The notes beneath the pieces are model-generated. The model ran no database searches and was not told the DNA's origin. It saw only the letters and a program-made list of their open reading frames with translations. 64,000 nucleotides of DNA. It comes from Diphasiastrum complanatum. Its lineage: Eukaryota; Streptophyta; Lycopodiopsida; Lycopodiales; Lycopodiaceae. The position numbers and the translations under genes are program-made. Location of the stretch: positions 31,802,607 through 31,866,606 of the forward strand of contig CM055102.1 of NCBI GenBank assembly GCA_029204225.1, read 5' to 3'. Shown here one piece after another: positions 22,290 to 34,029 of the stretch (the first letter of the stretch is position 1; every line of letters starts with the position of its first letter).

Positions 22290-23050
22290 TTTTGTTGAGT
22301 GTTGTTTACCTGATTGCTGATCATTTGTGTTGGATTCTTCTAAATGATTTTCAATCTTTCTTTGATTGCTATCAACCTTCTGAGACGACTCCCTCTTAGA
22401 CTGAGACTTTTTCGAAGATTGATCTTCTAAGCAAATAGAGCTTCTTTTGAATCACCATTGTCGTCATAGCATTCACGAGCTTCTACTTCTTCTTTGACTC
22501 CATCTATCACCTTCTGAAGCATCATAGACAAATCTTTCGCCAGTAAAGTTCGAGTTGTGTGGAATGACCTGGGTAGGGCTTGAAGTAAATAGCTAATCTG
22601 TTTTTCCTTTGTGATTGCATTTTGCGTGCCGGAATTCTGCAAAGAAATAAACAAATCCTTGATTTTTTGCACGAAAGTGGTAAGATCTTTGTCGTCCCAT
22701 TGGTAAGTCAATTGGTCCTCCAAGAATATGATTTGATTCTGTGATCGAATCTCATTCCTAGTTTGCAATTCTTCCCACAATTCTTTCGCATTCGAAGTTG
22801 AATAAAGATCTAGCATTATGTTGTCATTCATTGAAGCCGCAATAATCGTTATAGCTTTGTCAGTTTTCTCCCTCCATTCACGAAGTAAAGTCAAAGCACT
22901 TAAGTATAGACGTTTATTTGGGTCCAATGATTTTAGATGGGCATATGAGAAAGGACGAATGTGTGAAGAATTGAAAAAGATTATCTATGTTAGATATAGG
23001 GGTCTTATGTTTTTTTACATCAAGCATCTAGTTGTAGGATGTTGATAGGA
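22290..23050 (-). pseudogene. Copia gag fragment
   Basis: A minus-strand UBN2-type gag reads DPNKRLYLSALTLLREWREK, then a KELWEELQTRNE block, ITKEKQISYLLQALPRSFHT and an acidic tail. About 165 codons are open. It abuts the truncated LTR of Gypsy copy A. No protease or integrase of the same copy is seen nearby. Confidence 0.8.
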
Positions 23051-23139
23051 ATAAATTTGGCATAGATGGCAAATTATGCATTTCCACTTGTAATGCCACT
23101 ATTGAGCCAAAATAGAGTAAGAGGTTAAACACTTGCTAA

Positions 23140-23540
23140 TTAGAGTGTAGACAAGTGTAAAGTTTTTGTTTGATGAATTCCAAGAGGTCCAATAGGATTT
23201 AGAGGTGGAACCTTGTGAGGTCCAATAGGAAATTGAGGTGTGCTTGAATATAGTCCAATAGAATTAAGAGGTGCATAGATCAATGATCCAATAGGATCAA
23301 GAGGTGACAAAATATGGTCCAATCATAGTTAAGCATAGTGGTAGCTCGTGGACCTACTAGTATCATTGTACTCCTCATTTTGAAGCTAATTGATTTGGTG
23401 ATTTCATGGATTTTGTGAGTTATTGAATTTCTAGCTTTCTCTCTCTACCCGAGAGCTCATGATGCATTTTCTCTCTCTACCCGAGGAGAGCAGCTTGTTT
23501 TTACTTAGATTATTTTTTGAATACTTCCCACACGTGTGAG
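23140..23540 (+). repeat. LTR-like repeat related to 13656-13940
   Basis: It has four ggtccaatagga motifs about 40 bp apart, then two tctctctctacccgag blocks and a CACACGTGTG palindrome. It shares order and motifs with the inverted copy at 13.7 kb. Confidence 0.5.
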
Positions 23541-23689
23541 TGAGAGTTGGAAGTGATTGAATGCAGGTAGTAGTGTGTTTTTGCCATAGGATACAAGATT
23601 GATCTTGAATCTCAATCTAGTCTTGATCTTGGTGCATCTACACACCTTAGGAGATCACAAGTACATGTAGTGGACAGTCCACACGTGTG

Positions 23690-24430
23690 AAATTCAACAG
23701 AATGGAATGATATTGACAAGGATACTTTGTGTAGATGGAACTCCTACTTGATAGACAACTGTATTTTAAGACTAGGGGATCACACCTGGCGACAAATCCG
23801 AGGAATATCGATGGGATTTTTGTGCTCACCATTATGGTGCAACTGGTACCTGTCATTCTTTGAAATGCTTTTATCAAAAGACTTGCAAAACTTGGGCATG
23901 TAGAATATATGAATAACTTCAAATATTCGTTCAGATATACAGATGACATCTACTTTATCAATAATCATATGGTGAGACGCTTATTGGATAAAACCCAACC
24001 TAGAACCACAGACAATCCGTTCTGGATCTATCCCTTGGAGTATCTTGAGATTGATGGAAGTGATAACACAGCCGGAATATCACAATTTCTTTCGACCCAA
24101 CTACGGGTTGTTCATTGCTTTCCAAATATGATAAAAGGAGAGACCTTCCTTTTTGCTTCCTGCAATATATACACCTTGCTTCAGATAGACCTATTTTCAA
24201 TTCATACAAGGTTATTATATCGCAAACGATAGCTGCCATGTATTGTTGTAACAAGCAATAAACTTTTCTTAAGGAAGTATGAACTCTTGTAGATACCTTT
24301 CAGAGTAACGGGTTTGCCCGTGATAAATTATGTATGATCATTAACAAGCTTTTGTTTCAAGAAGAATTTCCAGGACTGTTATTTGATTTGCCTAAAAATA
24401 TTAACAATCTTTTGGTGGGCAGTTAGCTTT
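23690..24430 (+). pseudogene. Penelope-like element reverse transcriptase fragment
   Basis: In one frame about 23730-23860 reads LRLGDHTWRQIRGISMGF followed by CSPLWCNWYLSFFEML. After a frameshift the next frame reads FRYTDDIYFINNHMV, then YPLEYLEIDGSDNTAG. A third frame, from about 24180, reads ASDRPIFNSYKVIISQTIAA and FQSNGFARDKLC. This order (GIxMG..SP, RYxDDI..IN, IYP.ELEI..., then a SQ.I thumb segment) is typical of Penelope-like RTs and differs from Copia, Gypsy and LINE RTs. At least two frameshifts and a stop make it a relic. No GIY-YIG endonuclease was seen. Confidence 0.75.
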
Positions 24431-24489
24431 CCCTTAGGGGGAAGCTAGCTGCCCCCTGAGGGATTCACTGATTGTGGGTATTGGTTGGT

Positions 24490-24685
<196 letters not shown>

Positions 24686-24888
24686 GAATGGTACCCAATT
24701 TTTTTTTATTCCTCTTAGTTTCTAATACTCTAAAAAGTTATATGTCCTATTATGACTTTTGGAGGGAAATTTTTAAACCACCAAATGTAAGTAATACCAC
24801 CTCAATGGTCAAGATCATCGAAGTAATATTCTACAGACACAATTGTTTGCTTCTTCTACACGCTTTTAGATTGACTGTACCCATATAA

Positions 24889-25025
24889 AAGAGAGTACGG
24901 TGTTCATACATTCTCCACACCCTCTTTTCTCTCTTCTCTTCTTCTTCTCCTTCTCTGGCATACCAAGGGTTGTAGTGTTGCTGCTTACGTTACGATATTT
25001 GGAAAGCTGCCTTCGGAATACACTG
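24889..25025 (+). promoter_or_regulatory. Candidate promoter and leader exon
   Basis: A good TATA element (tataaaaga at about 24888) is followed by a pyrimidine-rich leader (ccctcttttctctcttctct) and a consensus splice donor gtaagt at about 25026. This looks like a plant core promoter with a noncoding first exon, or the R/U5 part of an LTR. The downstream partner is uncertain. Confidence 0.4.
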
Positions 25026-26760
25026 GTAAGTCACCTTCACACTTGTATACTTCTGCTATGAACACTCTGATAGCAAAAGAAATAATAGCTTCAATAGCAA
25101 TCTATTACTTTGCTGATATAGCTTTATGAGTTATGAATGCATGCATGAGGATTATGCGCCCATTTTTGCATCTCTACTTGTGTTGAATTCTCGCTTCATG
25201 CATGCCGGTTTGTAGAAACCAGCGCTGGCCAGTTTAGTAGGAATAAGTGTGTGGCTCACTCACATCAATGCATGCATATACTAGCACTCAACATAGCATG
25301 AAATCGCTATATGAATCTTCATTCATGTAGCATGAGCTCCAATGCGATTGGGAGATAAACGGTAGCACTACCAGTGCTGAAAAATATGGGCAGAATGTGC
25401 TGACAGGCATTTCTAATCAAGAAAAGTATAGTAACTTGCTACCATATCAGCGAGATAGCTACATATTCTCCTGAGTTCCATATGTAGTAGTGCTATGGAT
25501 GCACCATTGATGCATTCCAGCGATGGAATGCAAATGGTTATTGATGAAAATGATCCTAATCATATCTCATATGATGTTTTACGTCTATGATTATCAGGAG
25601 AGCTCTGTACGGAAGCTAATATGTTGATCTTGCTCATTACTATCTTTGTTTCATATAGTGTTACAACATAAATAACATGAAGGGCTTAAACATACTACTC
25701 AAATCACAGTAGACAGCAAGGTTGAGGTACGTATGGCACTTTCAACTGCTATGCTGCATAGTACGCTTTGTTAAGAAATGATAACTTCGTTTGGATGATA
25801 CACCACACTAACTGGATGTCTCTTATGCATACAATTATGCAATGACTATACGTAGAAATGGATACGGAAGGTCAAGTATCTCAACTGCAAACAAATGCAA
25901 ATGTGATTGCCTCACAAGAATTGGTATCTTCTACCATTCAGGTTAGTAACACACAAGTGCTTTGATTCTCTTTGATAAAGCATAAAATGCAGGGTGACGG
26001 AGTAAGCAACCATTACTTTTGACAATACTATTACAAAAAAGCAAAATGATTTGTAATGATAATGTTAAAAATATTTCGGTTTTGGCAAATAATGCCACAA
26101 CACTGTTTATCATAGGTATTATGATAACCGTGTTTCTTATATCGGTTGTTTCACAATTCATTTATCAAGAATTTGCATACTTATTGTAAGTTATTTTAAG
26201 TACATGGACTTGTGCTAAGAACAGATACATCCATAACATCGAAAAGTCATAGACTTGCGTCGAGCTTATTATGAATGTACAGTCGCAAACTCTTACTTTT
26301 TAATTTGCACTTACAAGTTGCAGTTTTTGGGTTAGTGTCTAAATCATGATTATCATTTAAAACTTTAAGAACAATAAGTTAGTTTGTGGACTCTTGGATA
26401 GCATGGATTTTCTCAAGAAGTCACGAGTACTGGACAATTTCTGTTTACAGATATGAATGTTGGTATGGCATGGGTTTACCCCTAATTTCATGTACCGGTC
26501 CAAACTACTTGTACGTTCACATTTTACTATACATTTTATATAGATTATTTTCAAATGTGTAATGTCATATATGTATTAATTAAAGATACGAACAAAAAAC
26601 CAGCAAACTGACCAGTATGGCAGGCACCCTGATATAGTACCATTATGGTTTGGCTGATCACTTGTAAAAACTGTCAGAAAGAGAAGATTGGACTACAAAA
26701 AACTTTATTTTATACTACAAGCTGATTAGTTGAGCTTAACATGTGTTGTACATGGATAAC
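25026..26760. other. AT-rich stretch with one possible small exon
   Basis: A possible coding exon at about 25859-25942 starts with ATG (MDTEGQVSQLQTNA...) and ends at a donor-like cag|gttag. Otherwise no coding is recognised. A TCCAGCGATGGA motif lies near 25514. Confidence 0.35.
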
Positions 26761-26764
26761 AACT

Positions 26765-27197
26765 GACATTTAACGTTGACACCTGTCATCAAGGACCGCA
26801 GAACACTCAAGTAAACAATGAAAAGAAGATGCAGTCCCAACAACAAGCAAATGCTACCTCAACCAATTACTTGATCCAGCATGAAGAGGAAGATGAAGTT
26901 GCCTTCTTGACCAAGGTCGAAAATCTACAGGATATCGATTCTTGGTACTTGGACTCTGGAGCAACACAACACATGACTCACCATCAGGACTGGTTCCAAA
27001 GCTACAAGCCCTTCACTCATTCTAGAGTTGTGCAACTTGGAGACAACTCATCCCACTCCATTGAAGGTGAAGAAATAGTCAGGGTCGAATTCCAGAAAGG
27101 TGATGTTAGGTTGATGTACAATGTTTTACATATTCCAAACCTGACCAAAAATTTGCTCTCAGTTAGCTATAGGAAAGATGTCATTAAAACAGAGTAA
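26765..27197 (+). pseudogene. Copia protease fragment
   Basis: The open frame has a Gln/Asn-rich gag tail followed by the Copia aspartic protease signature SWYLDSGATQHMTHH and a conserved end MYNVLHIPNLTKNLLSVS. It stops at 27197. No integrase or RT follows. It could be a retroelement relic, or an exon captured by the promoter upstream at 24.9 kb. Confidence 0.8.
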
Positions 27198-27348
27198 GAG
27201 ACTACTAGTGTTTATACTGGGTAGTAGGGCAGATCCGTGCCATTCTAATCCCTTAGTATAAACTATGATTCATACGCATATCCATGCTGGACAGTTAGCC
27301 ATGCATGAATATATAGTATTATCAACTGAAGAGGAGACCATCCTCATG

Positions 27349-27737
27349 TCCATCGCTAGAACAGCAGGGTCTCTATGTGTAGATTCGGTGTTTAAACGTG
27401 AGTTTATCATGCCTATGCAATCCATCGCTGGAAAGCACATAGCATCATTGATACATCTTTTTCTTATGAAAAAATTTCAACGATCTGTCCATCGCTGGAC
27501 AGCACCCATTCCTAATAAAAAAAAAAGTGAAGCATGTGTAGGAGTGAGGTAGCCCTCCATCGCTACTCACTGAGCCATAAGGAGCAAGCAAAAGTATGGA
27601 AAAATCATGGTTACATCATTACTATCACTTGCGATTTCAGAGAATTATCACATACTTTGAAACTGTCCATCACTGCCCATGGAGACAGGGTGGACGGTTT
27701 CAAGAAACCAAAAGTGACATTGTTGTCCATCGCTGGA
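27349..27737. repeat. Six spaced TCCATCGCTGGA-like motifs
   Basis: The motif tccatcgctgga or a close form begins at about 27349, 27421, 27488, 27556, 27666 and 27726, mostly 60-72 bp apart. The intervening sequence is not clearly repeated. An inverted copy occurs near 25514. Confidence 0.65.
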
Positions 27738-28233
27738 CCTCAATGTGTTCTTGCCCTATCACAACCTTAACATGGTCTAGAAAGATGAGTGGCATATCAA
27801 AGCAGATCATTATTAAAGCAACCTCCCCTGAAAAGTAGAGTAAATACAAACGTAATGTAAGAGAGAAGCAAATACATACCGTAAGCTGTTAGATCGCTGA
27901 TCCATATGTAGGTAGGACGCACTTTTAGCGAGTATCAGAGGAGCAAATTTCTTCACCGGTGTTGTAAAGCAAAAAGAGTTGAAAAGAGCATGTACTTATA
28001 GTGCCCAATAAGGTAGTAACCTGGAAGGAGAGAGTGGGAGTGGAAAACTCTATTTCCCTCCAAATTATTTTAAATGGACCAAACCAATTCGAATATTTGT
28101 GGGAAAAAGGGACTCCATTATGTGCAAGGGTACATTCAATAAAAACCTTGTAAGTATGAGGTAGCGGTACGTCAGTATCTGTCCACGTTTTCTAGTTTAA
28201 TGCAGTAGGGTAAGACTGAACAAAGGAGCATCC

Positions 28234-28366
<133 letters not shown>

Positions 28367-28407
28367 ACATAACAAAGCTCCTCTTGAAAAATCAAGACCA
28401 AAACCTT

Positions 28408-29355
28408 TTAAAATCCTTTATTCATAGACCAACAAGGTAAAACATAGCTGAAAAGTATACAAGTATTAATAAAAACACCGTGAAGCAAAACATATATCAA
28501 GACATCCAGCTGGTACCTGCCACCATCCCACCACACAAAACCGCACAAGTTAGCACAGTTATAGTATTTGTAGAACAAGTTCTGCCTTGGCTGAAATGAT
28601 GAAGAAAAATTCAAATTTGACCCTGAGCTAGAATTGGACCTTGAGTTAAAATTCGATCTTAAGTTAAAATTCGACCTTGAGTCAAAATTTGACTCACTGC
28701 AAGTTGCTCTTTCTTTCAGGAGAATCTGACTTTGGAAATTTTTTGGATGTGAACTTTTGATTTTTGTTTGTGTATAGAGCCTGAGAATCCGATCCTGAGG
28801 CTGAGGAGGATGCATTCCTTCTGATCTCCTCTTGTAACAAAATAGAAATGACTCTAGATAGAGTGAGATGTTGCTGGGTCAAAGTAGCCATGACCCATAG
28901 AAGAGTCATCACTGCATCGGAATCTTTTGTGACTGATCCTATTGCAGTCATTTGCTCCATAAGATTTTTGAATGTATTGAGATGACTGGAAATAGTGTCT
29001 GCATCAGACATCCTTAAAGTGAAGAATTTCTTCCTTAGATGGAGTTTAGAAGTGACATCTCTGATGTCATAGAGAGTTGTTAGGATGTCCCAAGCATCCT
29101 TAGCAATCTGTGCAGATCGAATATGACTGATTTGGGAGTCTTTGATGTTCAATGTGATTAAGGCAAATGCCTTGCCATCTCGTTGCCTCCATTTGGTGAT
29201 GCTAGCTACATCAGCCTCTGGCTTGCTTTCAGTACCATCAACTATGTCCCACACTTCCTTGGCTAATAGAATGACCTTCATCTTGAACTTCTAGAGATGG
29301 TAGTTCTCACCATCGAGCTTGTCAATTAGAGAAGAACTAGAAGTAGAATCCATTC
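28408..29355 (-). pseudogene. Copia gag with premature stop
   Basis: The minus-strand UBN2-type gag begins MDSTSSSSLIDKLDGENYHL at 29355. A TAG then replaces the expected Trp before KFKMKVILLAKEVWDIVDG. The frame continues through DAWDILTTLYDIRD and a LHLRKKFFTLRM block to a low-complexity tail of SNF.SR repeats near 28600-28690. No protease follows, since only the (GA)n tract lies below. The primer site sits 130 bp upstream, as expected. Confidence 0.8.
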
Positions 29356-29486
29356 TGGTATAGTATCGATATTGTTGGTAGAAACAACAATAGTGGAATA
29401 CTGTTGGCTGCGCACTTGCTGAGATGAAGTCTTGGAACAAACAAAACTGAATTTGCAATGAAAATGTAGATTACTGAGCCACCCGC

Positions 29487-29581
29487 TCTGATACCATGTC
29501 AAAAATTGATGGTTTATCAAAGATGATTAATTGATATCGGATTAGAAAAGCTCTGATTAAAATAGAGGCTCTGATACCATG
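29487..29581 (-). other. Two Copia primer-binding sites (initiator Met tRNA)
   Basis: The minus-strand sequence TGGTATCAGAGC, complementary to plant initiator-Met tRNA, occurs twice about 80 bp apart, near 29489-29500 and 29569-29580. The duplicate shares gctctgataccatg with its flank. The expected 5' LTR lies above 29582. Confidence 0.75.
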
Positions 29582-30880
29582 TAGGTAATCGGTGAAAACG
29601 TGATGCAGCGAAAGTGGAGCAGGTGATTAATGGATCAGAAGTGCAACAGTTACCAGCAATGCATTCAAGATGAAATTGAATACCAAATGTGCAATAGAAC
29701 AACAATGTAGACAGAAACTTGCACTTTGATAATTATCAAAACGTGAGTACAAGAGCTTGAAGCTGGGCACGAAACGGTAGGCGCAAAAACAGACTTCAAC
29801 TGAGTTCGTTGATGGAATCCTAGAATATTGGAATGCCAACTAACTGATTCTACAAAACTACTTTAACCACTGATCATCGTTGTAGAATAATGGTTGTACA
29901 TTGTTACAAAAGATGCATGTCAGGGCGGTCACTCCACTGGATGTTAGATGATTAGTGCATTGAAAGCCTAAGTTGATCTACTTACAGTCCCACAGAAGAT
30001 AACCGTTATTTTGACAGTATGTGAGTCAGATTTCTAATTAACAGTATCGAAAAATATACAAAAGGCTGGATAGTTTACAAAGGGTCGAAATCATACAAAG
30101 GGTCGGATATATGTACACTATGAACCAGGGTCAGAAAAGTTAGACCTGATTTGATCCGATCCAAGGTCGAACACGCCCAGATAGATTAGACCCGATCCGA
30201 TTTGATCCAAGGTTGAAGACGCCTGGATTTTTAGCCTCAATCTGATTCGATCCAGGGTCGAAAAATCTCTCTTTGATGGGAAGTTAACATTGGGTAAGAA
30301 AAATTCGATCCTGAATTTTTTGATCTTCTGTACAAAAATTCGAGCCTTCCTCCTTCCTTCTTTTTGTTGTTTTCAAGGATAGATATAAACAACAATTTTT
30401 CCAGGATGCTCATTACCTAATGGAATTGGGCTTGAGTGTGAAATTCCAACATTCTATGGGGAATCCTGCATAAAAAATGTGCCATCATGTTGGCCCTAAG
30501 TTTTAAAGGGCTTTTATTGTATGGGAAGAGTGAAAGGGTCAATGGACAATTAATTATGGATTTTACATTGACGTGGACTATTGGAAAATCCATTGCCCCA
30601 TAAATTAACCACTTTGCAGAACAAAAACTTTTTCCACCTACTATTTGTGTGTTCTCTTGTTGTAGATGTGAAGGTGATCAACACCTGAGTTGAAGTAGAA
30701 TCTTATGGGACTTCGTCGATGACTAGATCCCCATTTTCCATAAAATTTGACGAGGATCTACTTTGTGAATCTTAATGTGAGTCCATCTAGAAGATAAATC
30801 AAAGGATGCAATATAGATACTAGTATTCTAGACTAACTATTCCTAGGCGCTAAGTGTATAGGTCAATGATGCTATAGGTG
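29582..30880 (-). mobile_element. Probable Copia 5' LTR and flank
   Basis: This follows from its position next to the primer sites. It has no coding capacity. Diverged tandem units of about 45-60 bp with gatccaaggtcgaa or gatccagggtcg lie at 30120-30260. The outer LTR edge was not located. Confidence 0.4.
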
Positions 30881-30960
30881 TGCTACCATCCAAGTGGGGG
30901 ATATAATTTAGAGCATATATTAAATATACACCTGTTATAGTCCTTTCCAGGGTGGCCCGC

Positions 30961-31140
<180 letters not shown>

Positions 31141-31219
31141 GGGGGGGAGAACAAAACAGAAAAAAGACACGTTTACCACTGGCTTTTTGGCTCGTTCTCA
31201 ATCTCGGTTATCAACTTGG

Positions 31220-31640
31220 TCCTAGAGACCCAAAGCTTTTGAATGTGTCAAATGCATCCGATTTCTTCTTCAAGAAGTAAATCCACGTCTTGCGTGACAT
31301 ATCATCAATGAAGTCATGAAATAGAAGGATTCACCTAAGGGCATAGTCCTCATAGGCCCGCATAGATCTGTGTGGATCAAATCCAGGATGTTCTTTGCTC
31401 TTGCAACACCACCTTTATTGAACTTCTCTCGATGTTGCTTCCCATACACACATGATTCGCACATCGACTTCAAGTGGTCTTCTATCATAGGCAATCCTGT
31501 TACCATTTCCAATTTTCTCATCAAACTGAGGCTTCCTAGGTTCAAATGACCAAGCCTTTTATGCCACAATTTAGTTTGCGATGGAATGGATGAGATAAGT
31601 CCATGTTGCTCAACATCTGCCAATGTATGTTGCATGGTAG
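31220..31640 (-). pseudogene. Copia pre-integrase and integrase N-terminal fragment
   Basis: The minus strand encodes the zinc-binding region (LWHKRLGHLNLGSLSLMRKL ... CESCVYGKQHR) and the first catalytic region (DLIHTDLCGPM). A frameshift then leads to FHDFIDDMSRKTWIYFLKKK. It is cut at the (GA)n tract. It should lie upstream of the fragment at 31740-32312 but lies downstream, so the two are not one intact gene. Confidence 0.8.
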
Positions 31641-31739
31641 AGCTAATGAGCGGTTGATGAGTATGGGCTTTTGTAGGAATTAATGATGGTTGAGAGCTGA
31701 ATCGTTCTTGTGGCGGGCGGTTATAACTCTAGTACCAAT

Positions 31740-32312
31740 AAATTATACAAGGATTTAAAACAGGAGAATCTGATAGGTCGGCTACATGGGAACTGCCCTT
31801 TCCTTTGAGGTCTTGAAACTGATCTTTGATGAAGATGACATCCCGGCTAGTGAATATCTTCGACTCAATGGGATCGAACAACTTGTAGGCTTGATCTGAA
31901 GTAGTGCAGCTAATGAAAACACACTTAATACTCTGAAAGTCGAGCTTCTTCCTGATATCACGAGGAATCTACGCAAAATCAATACATCCAAAAACTCGTA
32001 AGTTTGATAAAGAAGGTTTGGTACCTGTCCAAACTTTGAATGGTGTTTTGTCTGAGAGGCCTTTAGTAGAATATTCTATTCTAAATAAAGGTTGTTGTTG
32101 AAACAGCTTTAGCTTAGAAGCACTTCGGAAGTGTCGCATGTGATAACATGTACTTTACCGATTCAATTAAGGTTCTGTTCTTTCTTTCAACAAGACCATT
32201 TGACTGAGGCAAATGGGAAGTGATGTATTGTTGGTCAATGTCGTTGTTAAGGCAATAGTCCTTGAATTCGTTGGAAATGTACTCTCCCCCGTTATCTGAC
32301 CTCAGTGCTTTC
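31740..32312 (-). pseudogene. Copia integrase core and C-terminal fragment
   Basis: On the minus strand, 32312 to about 32150 reads ALRSDNGGEYISNEFKDYC then NGLVERKNRT, the second Asp and the Glu of the integrase triad. After decayed sequence, 32030-31790 reads IPRDIRKKLDFQSIKCVF and IFTSRDVIF. One TAG interrupts it. It abuts the gag of Gypsy copy C at about 32312. Confidence 0.75.
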
Positions 32313-33062
32313 TAGTACTTGAATCAAAATATGAATCATCATCGCTGTCACTAGACTCAGTCTTCGACTTTCGAGATTTCTTAGTTGATCGTCGCTTTTG
32401 TGCTAGTTTTGAGGTCTCAAAATTTTTGGCACTAGCTATTACTGCTGCTAAGGAGGTCATGTCCCCTTGTCTGCAACACCGATCAATCTTTGGTGGTAAA
32501 CCAGCCAAAAACCATTCGATCTGCATATCAACGAGATATACACTGGTTAGTTTTCCTATGAGATTTTTATCCTTTCGTGTATATTTGCAAAGGGATTCTT
32601 TACTCTTCTTCTGAACATTGTTCAGACGTCCAAGAATTTCTTATTTGTAACCGATTTCTTTGAACTGGTTTAGAAATGCTTCTTTCAGAAGGTACCAGGT
32701 TCCTACACGGCCTGGTTCAACTTGACTGTACCAGATGCGCGCCTGCTTTTTTAGCAGACCAGGGAAGATTCATAGTTTGTCTACGTTAGTACCTTCATTA
32801 TTCGCATTAGCGCGATTGACTTGAATTGTGAGACATAGCTATCTGCATCGTCATAAGAAGTCTCTTTAAAATAATCGTATTTGATTTTTGATATAGAAGT
32901 GAAACATGCAGCAGGGCCCTCCATACCGAAGCAAATTAGGAGTTCAAGTAACTGAGCGGTGATTTCATCTAGATTTCTTCGACTAGTATTTTTACTTTGT
33001 CTTCGTAAAATTTCCTCTCTAAGCTTATGGTATCGTTCTAATCTGGATCCTCTATCTGACAT
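32312..33062 (-). pseudogene. gag N-terminal part of Gypsy copy C
   Basis: The minus-strand gag begins MSDRGSRLERYHKLREEILR at 33062 and runs through SISKIKYDYFKETSYDDADS, a decayed middle and IEWFLAGLPPKIDRCCRQGD to a Lys/Ser/Asp-rich linker. It stops at a junction with Copia integrase near 32312. It preserves the mid-gag missing from copy A. The region that should follow (Cys-His knuckles onward) begins in plus orientation at 34.03 kb. Confidence 0.8.
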
Positions 33063-33114
33063 ACACTAGAGATGGAGATGGATTTGTTAGATTTCTCATA
33101 ACTTTCCTAAACTA

Positions 33115-33132
33115 TCCCCGGCAACGGCGCCA
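33115..33132 (-). other. Intact Gypsy primer-binding site (tRNA-Asp)
   Basis: On the minus strand this reads TGGCGCCGTTGCCGGGGA, an exact complement of the plant tRNA-Asp 3' end. It lies between the LTR (33138 upward) and gag of copy C. Confidence 0.9.
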
Positions 33133-33137
33133 AAAAT

Positions 33138-34017
33138 TGGTATATGTCATACTATACCAACAGGGTTAATATAGATTTTATAGTAAATAATGTCGTTCCC
33201 ACAGAGGACATCATTAGAAAGTTATGTATTTGGTACAATTATGGCAAGTGGTTTCGAGTGTTATTCTGGTTGTCAACAGACATTAAAAAATAACCAGTAT
33301 TACTTATTGTTTGGGAAATGTAATGTTAATAATTTCAGAACAACAATCTAGTCTCTATCAAATCGAATGAAATGCATTCTACAAATGAGTTGTTATCAGA
33401 GTAGTACAATAGTACTACACTCTGGCTGATTAAGGTGACAACAAGAGTTGGGAGTTGTTCGATGTATTCGCGACTATGCAAACAATTAATTAATTGCGTT
33501 CGTGAACTATTCGTTTCTAGATAGAAGTCCTCAACAACTAAAGTCCAAATTAATGGTTAAAGAACACGAATGGTTTTAAAACACGTTAGAAACATATGTC
33601 AATGCCAATCAGGAAAACATGTCAAAGACTCAATTCTTCAGACAGGGACTGTCATCTCATATGTATACATACAGCTTTATTCATTGATCATGCTAGACTG
33701 TACCAAAGATAGTCGTTATTCGAGTGCCGAAAAGAAAGTAATCGCGACAGACAAATAAGATGGTTTTAAGACAATTCTTTAGAGCATGCTTTACGGATAC
33801 ACAGCAAACGACTATAATGCACTAGAGCGTCTGTCTTATCAGAGAGTAATTCATGTAATGCGTTAGAGATTGTTAGCAGACTCAAAATCACTCACACTCA
33901 GTAGTGCGGAGAACAGAGATAAGAGAGAATAACTCACAGATTTCTATTCACTTCTTCAATCTCTTACATATGCATAAACTCTTCTCTCTCGATGATCGAG
34001 ACTGAAGTGTGAGATCA
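33138..34017 (-). mobile_element. 5' LTR of Gypsy copy C (about 880 bp)
   Basis: The inner edge is clear: tggtatatgtcat on the plus strand next to the primer site, also found at the matching place in copy A. The outer edge is placed at ...gagatca (34017), just before copy B coding begins, and is tentative. No coding capacity. Confidence 0.55.
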
Positions 34018-34029
34018 ATATATGTTCTA

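Noticed and set aside
31782-31991. Minus-strand ORF with hydrophobic N-terminus
   Set aside because: It is an out-of-frame reading of the Copia integrase C-terminal fragment, which is clear in the neighbouring frame.
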